Source: Clostridia bacterium
GTDB taxonomy: Bacteria > Bacillota > Clostridia > Oscillospirales > CAG-272
NCBI GenBank assembly: GCA_017395715.1
Contig: JAFQNZ010000084.1
Location: 1-7,861, forward strand
Direction: 5' to 3'
Length of the DNA stretch: 7,861 bases
Position 1 is the first letter of the stretch. Every line of letters starts with the position of its first letter. Positions 5,585 to 7,861 of the stretch are shown here, piece by piece. The notes beneath the pieces were generated by a model. That model worked only from the letters and a program-made list of their open reading frames with translations. It did not search any database and was not told the DNA's origin. Position numbers and translations under genes: made by a program.

Positions 5585-5601
5585 GCGCACTTTTTATTTT
5601 T
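5566..5601 (+). terminator. Intrinsic terminator in the leader, upstream of the membrane operon
   Basis: AGTGCGC (5566-5572) pairs with GCGCACT (5585-5591) around a 12-base loop, followed by TTTTTATTTTT. It ends 23 bases before the first start codon, so the operon must be expressed by read-through or antitermination. Confidence 0.8.
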
Positions 5602-5612
5602 AAATGATATCC

Positions 5613-5618
5613 AAGGAG
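5613..5618 (+). promoter_or_regulatory. Ribosome binding site fixing the start of the LspA-like gene
   Basis: AAGGAG sits 6 bases before the ATG at 5625. An in-frame ATG at 5604 would lie upstream of this site and has no site of its own, so 5625 is preferred. Confidence 0.85.
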
Positions 5619-5624
5619 TGTAAT

Positions 5625-6248
5625 ATGAAAAAGCGATATTGGCTCTTTTTGCTATTGTTTTTTGTGCTGATCGTATTGGATCAGGGAGCAAAGCTACTCG
5701 TTTCAAACTTTGTTACAGTAGAAGATAACATTTTGTTGGTTTCCAACACCGTACATATCCATCCGATTTTGAATGATGAATGCGTTCTTCAATGCTCACA
5801 AATGGCAGAAAAAACGAATGTAAGTCTCTATTTTTGGTTGCTACTCGACGCTTTGAAGAAAACGCTTTCTTTATCTATCCCCATTCTTTTGGGTATCCTT
5901 GGCAGAAAATTCTTCTTTGGGGATAAAGCTGTAAAGAAATACACGATTCTAACCGCTATCATGATTTGTTTTATAATGTCCGGTTTGATATGCCATATAG
6001 TAGGTGACTTTTTCTGGGGCGGTTCTCTCGACTTTATTTGTATTTCATGGGATGATACACTTCAGATAAATGGTGTATTACAGAATATTGTTCGTCACAA
6101 ATCGTTTGATCTTAAAGATTTTTATGTCTATATCGGTATGGTCTTGCTCGTATTCCGCAGTATCCTTGAGATACTTGTATATATACAAAACAAAGATATC
6201 GTGACAGAAAAACTGAAACATCCTACCAAAACCAATTATCATGAATAG
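5625..6248 (+). CDS. Divergent signal peptidase II (LspA)-like membrane protein
   Basis: The 207-residue protein has about four membrane segments (roughly 5-24, 68-92, 106-126, 166-187). LspA cleaves the signal peptide of prolipoproteins in the membrane. Family landmarks are present in order: L-D-Q-G-A-K (18-23) for the N-terminal D-x-x-S/T-K motif, G-D-F-F-W-G-G-S-L-D-F (127-137) for the G-N-x-x-D-R...V-x-D-F segment, and F-D-L-K-D (161-165) for F-N-x-A-D. Asp165 fits one catalytic aspartate. In the other motif the spacing to Asp136 puts Gly127 where the catalytic Asp is expected, with Asp128 one place away, and the usual Asn is replaced. Activity is therefore uncertain. The gene is AT-richer than the upstream operons. 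It leads a three-gene run with 9- and 15-base gaps, behind the leader RNA at 5381. Alternatively it is a Clostridia-specific LspA offshoot without peptidase function. Confidence 0.65.
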   Translation: MKKRYWLFLLLFFVLIVLDQGAKLLVSNFVTVEDNILLVSNTVHIHPILNDECVLQCSQMAEKTNVSLYFWLLLDALKKTLSLSIPILLGILGRKFFFGDKAVKKYTILTAIMICFIMSGLICHIVGDFFWGGSLDFICISWDDTLQINGVLQNIVRHKSFDLKDFYVYIGMVLLVFRSILEILVYIQNKDIVTEKLKHPTKTNYHE

Positions 6249-6257
6249 AGGCATATT

Positions 6258-6824
6258 ATGAAAAAAACAATAACAGATCTGTTTGAATCGGCAGTTACGG
6301 GGTTTCTTATCGTTGCAGCAAACTTGGTGATGTCTTTCGTCGTTTATTTACTGTTTCTCTACCTGATTCTTCCTTTGTTGTGTGATTGGATTCCGTCAGT
6401 CAACGCATTCTTTCAAAAAAGTATTCTTCAAAATGAAATGGCTGTTTATCATGCCATTAACGGAATATGTTCTTGTATCGCACTCATTCCCACATACATA
6501 CTTGTATACAGGTTTCACATAAAAAGAAACAAAAGTTTTATTGAGGAAACCGCAGGAAAAATATCTCCCAAAGACGGATTGAAATATCATGCACAACACT
6601 ATATGGTCACAGAAATCGGAACTGCTGTATTTGTTCTTATTGTCACCGTTGTGAATGCTCTTATCGTAAAATCTCCGTTGCAAATGCCTTTTGATATTAT
6701 ATTTGATACAATCGGTATTGCAGGAGGCTTGATCATCGCATTGGTATGCGTATTATTGGCTCAATTGACAGGAATTTATTGGACACAGAACTATTGGCGC
6801 GCCATTTATTTTATCAATGATTAA
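6258..6824 (+). CDS. Hypothetical membrane protein with about four membrane segments
   Basis: I do not recognise the family. The 188-residue protein has a short basic N-terminus and hydrophobic segments at roughly 12-42, 66-85, 118-138 and 148-172. It has a cytosolic-looking basic stretch after segment two (F-H-I-K-R-N-K, about 86-92). It ends with an aromatic patch, Y-W-T-Q-N-Y-W-R-A-I-Y-F. No catalytic motif is apparent. AGAGG at 6247-6251, overlapping the stop of the preceding gene, is 6 bases from the ATG. Tight spacing on both sides makes it the middle gene of an operon with the LspA-like protein and the next membrane-anchored protein. A shared membrane complex is possible but only inferred from context. 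Confidence 0.8.
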   Translation: MKKTITDLFESAVTGFLIVAANLVMSFVVYLLFLYLILPLLCDWIPSVNAFFQKSILQNEMAVYHAINGICSCIALIPTYILVYRFHIKRNKSFIEETAGKISPKDGLKYHAQHYMVTEIGTAVFVLIVTVVNALIVKSPLQMPFDIIFDTIGIAGGLIIALVCVLLAQLTGIYWTQNYWRAIYFIND

Positions 6825-6839
6825 GAAAGGAAAACAAAA

Positions 6840-7409
6840 ATGGATGTACTCGGCTTACTGTTATATGTTTTATTTTTCTTTTGCTTAGTAAAAACAATCT
6901 ATAATTGGATCAGAGCTTTTATTCTAAGAGCATCCTTCAAACGCAAATTGACCAAATTGTGTTCCGAGCACTGTTATGATGTAAAAACAGTCGGCGGTTT
7001 TTGGCGTTCCCTCTTTAGATACTCGTCCAAACCGGATATTATTCTCAAGACACCACACACGAAGTATATCATTCGATTTGTTACCTGTCGAGCCAGAAAA
7101 CGCTTCTACCACTTTGTAACACCGCAGTTTTATGCAAAGTATATGAAACTATACTTTGCCATGTTTGGTGCGTCCAAAGAGCTTGGTTTTCGAATGTTTG
7201 AAACTTCGGGGTATATTCCGGAACTTGACGAATCATACACGAAAAAGTCTGATAATACTCAGTTGATTCTTTTGTTTAATCCATCTCCCTTAGTTATCAA
7301 TTGCACAAGTGATGGAAAAAAAGAAGAAGCGGGAAACGGTTCGCAAATTTGCAACTATACGATATATAATGCAAACGGTTTTATTACCATGTTAAAACCG
7401 AAGGATTGA
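6840..7409 (+). CDS. Hypothetical single-pass membrane-anchored protein
   Basis: The family is not recognised. The 189-residue protein has one strong membrane segment near the N-terminus (about 4-27), then a basic linker (I-R-A-F-I-L-R-A-S-F-K-R-K, about 24-36) that by the positive-inside rule places the rest in the cytoplasm. The soluble domain (about 40-189) alternates beta-like and basic stretches: D-I-I-L-K-T-P-H-T-K-Y-I-I-R-F (66-80), R-A-R-K-R-F-Y-H-F (84-92), L-I-L-L-F-N-P-S-P (141-149) and an N-G-S-Q...Y-N-A-N-G-F ending. Similar arrangements occur in uncharacterised clostridial proteins as I remember them; I assign no function. AAAGGA at 6826-6831 is 8 bases before the ATG. It is the last gene of the operon; a terminator follows at 7424. 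Confidence 0.8.
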   Translation: MDVLGLLLYVLFFFCLVKTIYNWIRAFILRASFKRKLTKLCSEHCYDVKTVGGFWRSLFRYSSKPDIILKTPHTKYIIRFVTCRARKRFYHFVTPQFYAKYMKLYFAMFGASKELGFRMFETSGYIPELDESYTKKSDNTQLILLFNPSPLVINCTSDGKKEEAGNGSQICNYTIYNANGFITMLKPKD

Positions 7410-7423
7410 ACAGTCTAATTAAG

Positions 7424-7452
7424 AAAAAAACGCCCCTCTCGGGCGTTTTTTT
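7424..7452. terminator. Bidirectional intrinsic terminator between converging genes
   Basis: AAAAAAACGCCC (7424-7435) pairs with GGGCGTTTTTTT (7441-7452) around a CTCTC loop. Having seven A on one side and seven T on the other, it works for the membrane operon on the plus strand and for the thioredoxin-like gene on the minus strand, whose stop codon (7451-7453) overlaps the T run. Confidence 0.9.
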
Positions 7453-7747
7453 ATTGCATCATCGATTGAATTTCACTCGTGGGAATCGCGCCAACGCGGC
7501 GTTCTTTTTCCTGTCTGTCTTCAAACCGAATCAGAACAGGCACCGAGCGAATGCCAAGTTCGTCACAAAGGGATGCTTCTTTTTCCACGTTCATTTTATA
7601 AACACGCAGATCTTTCGGCTTCTCTGCCAAATCTTCAAGCCGCTTTTCCAAAACCTTGCAGTGCGGACAGCTCGGCGTGTAAAACTCCACAAGGCAAGCA
7701 CCCTGCTCGGCGTGAAATAATTGTTCTTTGGTGATCTCTTCAATCAT
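7451..7747 (-). CDS. Thioredoxin-like protein (CPHC active site)
   Basis: The 98-residue protein is a minimal thioredoxin fold. The strand A-C-L-V-E-F-Y (17-23) leads into T-P-S-C-P-H-C-K with redox cysteines Cys27 and Cys30, followed by a helix; the cis-proline is in R-S-V-P (67-70). C-P-H-C is the DsbA/glutaredoxin-type dithiol rather than the W-C-G-P-C of TrxA, so a reductase or general disulfide role in the cytoplasm is plausible. No signal peptide is present. I start at 7747: GAGAGG (7755-7760) lies 7 bases upstream, whereas the longer frame from 7780 has no ribosome binding site and adds a non-homologous leader. It lies 45 bases downstream of the tadA-like gene on the same strand and probably shares its transcript. 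Confidence 0.87.
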   Translation of the reverse strand: MIEEITKEQLFHAEQGACLVEFYTPSCPHCKVLEKRLEDLAEKPKDLRVYKMNVEKEASLCDELGIRSVPVLIRFEDRQEKERRVGAIPTSEIQSMMQ

Positions 7748-7754
7748 ACAAACA

Positions 7755-7760
7755 CCTCTC
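7755..7760 (-). promoter_or_regulatory. Ribosome binding site fixing the thioredoxin-like start
   Basis: GAGAGG on the minus strand, 7 bases before the ATG at 7747. It lies inside the longer possible frame and decides for the shorter one. Confidence 0.75.
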
Positions 7761-7792
7761 TTTACAAGAAGTGTTCCCATAAAACCAAACTG

Positions 7793-7861
7793 TTATGACT
7801 TCCTTTTTTCGCGCAAGGACTGAAAAAAGTCTGCCATCAACGCTTCGCATTCGTCCGACAA
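7793..7861 (-). CDS. tadA: C-terminal end of probable tRNA adenosine(34) deaminase TadA (partial)
   Basis: Reading the minus strand from the window edge in frame gives 22 residues, L-S-D-E-C-E-A-L-M-A-D-F-F-Q-S-L-R-E-K-R-K-S, then TAA. This matches the usual end of bacterial TadA, where a helix of the form E-E-C-x-x-L-L-x-x-F-F-x-x-L-R follows the deaminase core. TadA converts adenosine to inosine at the tRNA-Arg wobble position. The catalytic H-A-E and P-C-x-x-C motifs would be outside the window, so the call rests on the tail alone. Other members of the cytidine/adenosine deaminase fold are possible. The frame is open to the window edge. Confidence 0.68.
   Translation of the reverse strand: MSDECEALMADFFQSLREKRKS

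Larger units (their letters stand above)
5381..5601 (+). ncRNA. Structured leader RNA with terminator/antiterminator (riboswitch-like; 6S-like RNA is an alternative)
   Basis: The transcript is predicted to begin at 5381. The closing stem 5381-5393 pairs with 5530-5542 over 13 bp with one G-U. It continues after one mismatch with ATATAG (5395-5400) to CTATAT (5523-5528), then beyond a U-rich bulge with GGTGTTT (5411-5417) to AAACACC (5513-5519). An apical stem pairs CATTCAAACAG (5454-5464) with 5495-5505 over 11 bp with one G-U, and carries a nested ATAG/CTAT and GCA/TGC hairpin. The 5' side of the internal loop holds an alternative GGGT/ACCC pairing followed by six T (5441-5446). Downstream lies a terminator (5566-5601) and a competing pairing (5542-5554 with 5575-5584). 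I do not recognise a known riboswitch consensus. The long closing stem, internal bubble and apical stem resemble 6S RNA, but no other promoter was found for the genes after the terminator, which favours a cis-acting leader. Confidence 0.7.

Noticed and set aside
5381..5625. Retron-type msr/msd RNA
   Set aside because: The closing inverted arms recall a1/a2 of retrons, but no reverse transcriptase gene is nearby; the downstream genes are membrane proteins.
1..7861. CRISPR array, defence genes, transposase or prophage genes
   Set aside because: No regularly spaced direct repeats, nuclease motifs, integrase or phage structural proteins are visible in this window.

Overview
The window reads as a piece of a chromosome from a low-to-mid-GC Clostridia-type Bacillota (Firmicutes) genome, probably an uncultivated gut lineage. 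The evidence is AGGAGG-type ribosome binding sites, several near-consensus vegetative promoters (TTGACA-17-TACAAT), short intrinsic terminators, and the kind of hairpin-rich intergenic repeats common in Oscillospirales-like genomes. The taxonomic placement is an inference; no rRNA or marker gene is present.

Layout. (1) 1-319, minus: start of a secreted protein with a signal peptide and a GLUG-like repeat region, driven by a very good promoter at 418-446. (2) 496-1302, minus: a sugar phosphate isomerase/epimerase-like TIM barrel with its own promoter. (3) 1413-1642: a 230-bp nested inverted-repeat element in the divergent gap. (4) 1788-3445, plus: an Lrp/AsnC regulator overlapping a PLP aminotransferase by 4 bases, closed by a terminator. 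(5) 3538-4934, plus: a TetR regulator with a perfect 19-bp palindrome inside its own promoter, followed by a HAD phosphatase, closed by a terminator. (6) 4935-5280: a non-coding stretch of hairpin repeats. (7) 5346-7452: an AT-richer module made of a promoter, a strongly structured leader RNA starting exactly at the expected +1, a terminator with a competing antiterminator pairing, and three membrane-protein genes. The first of these is a divergent signal peptidase II (LspA) relative and the other two are unrecognised. (8) 7451-7861, minus: a thioredoxin-like protein behind the C-terminal end of what looks like tRNA adenosine deaminase TadA.

The part most worth attention is region 7. A roughly 160-nt RNA closed by a 13-bp stem begins at the transcription start. 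It is followed by mutually exclusive terminator and antiterminator pairings, and no other promoter was found before the three-gene membrane operon. This looks like a riboswitch-type leader of unknown class, though a 6S-like stand-alone RNA cannot be excluded. The module is also flanked by near-identical terminator hairpins: 26 bases are identical at 4909-4934 and 7424-7449, and 23 bases at 5260-5282 and 7434-7456. With its different base composition, this suggests a block gained or moved between terminators.
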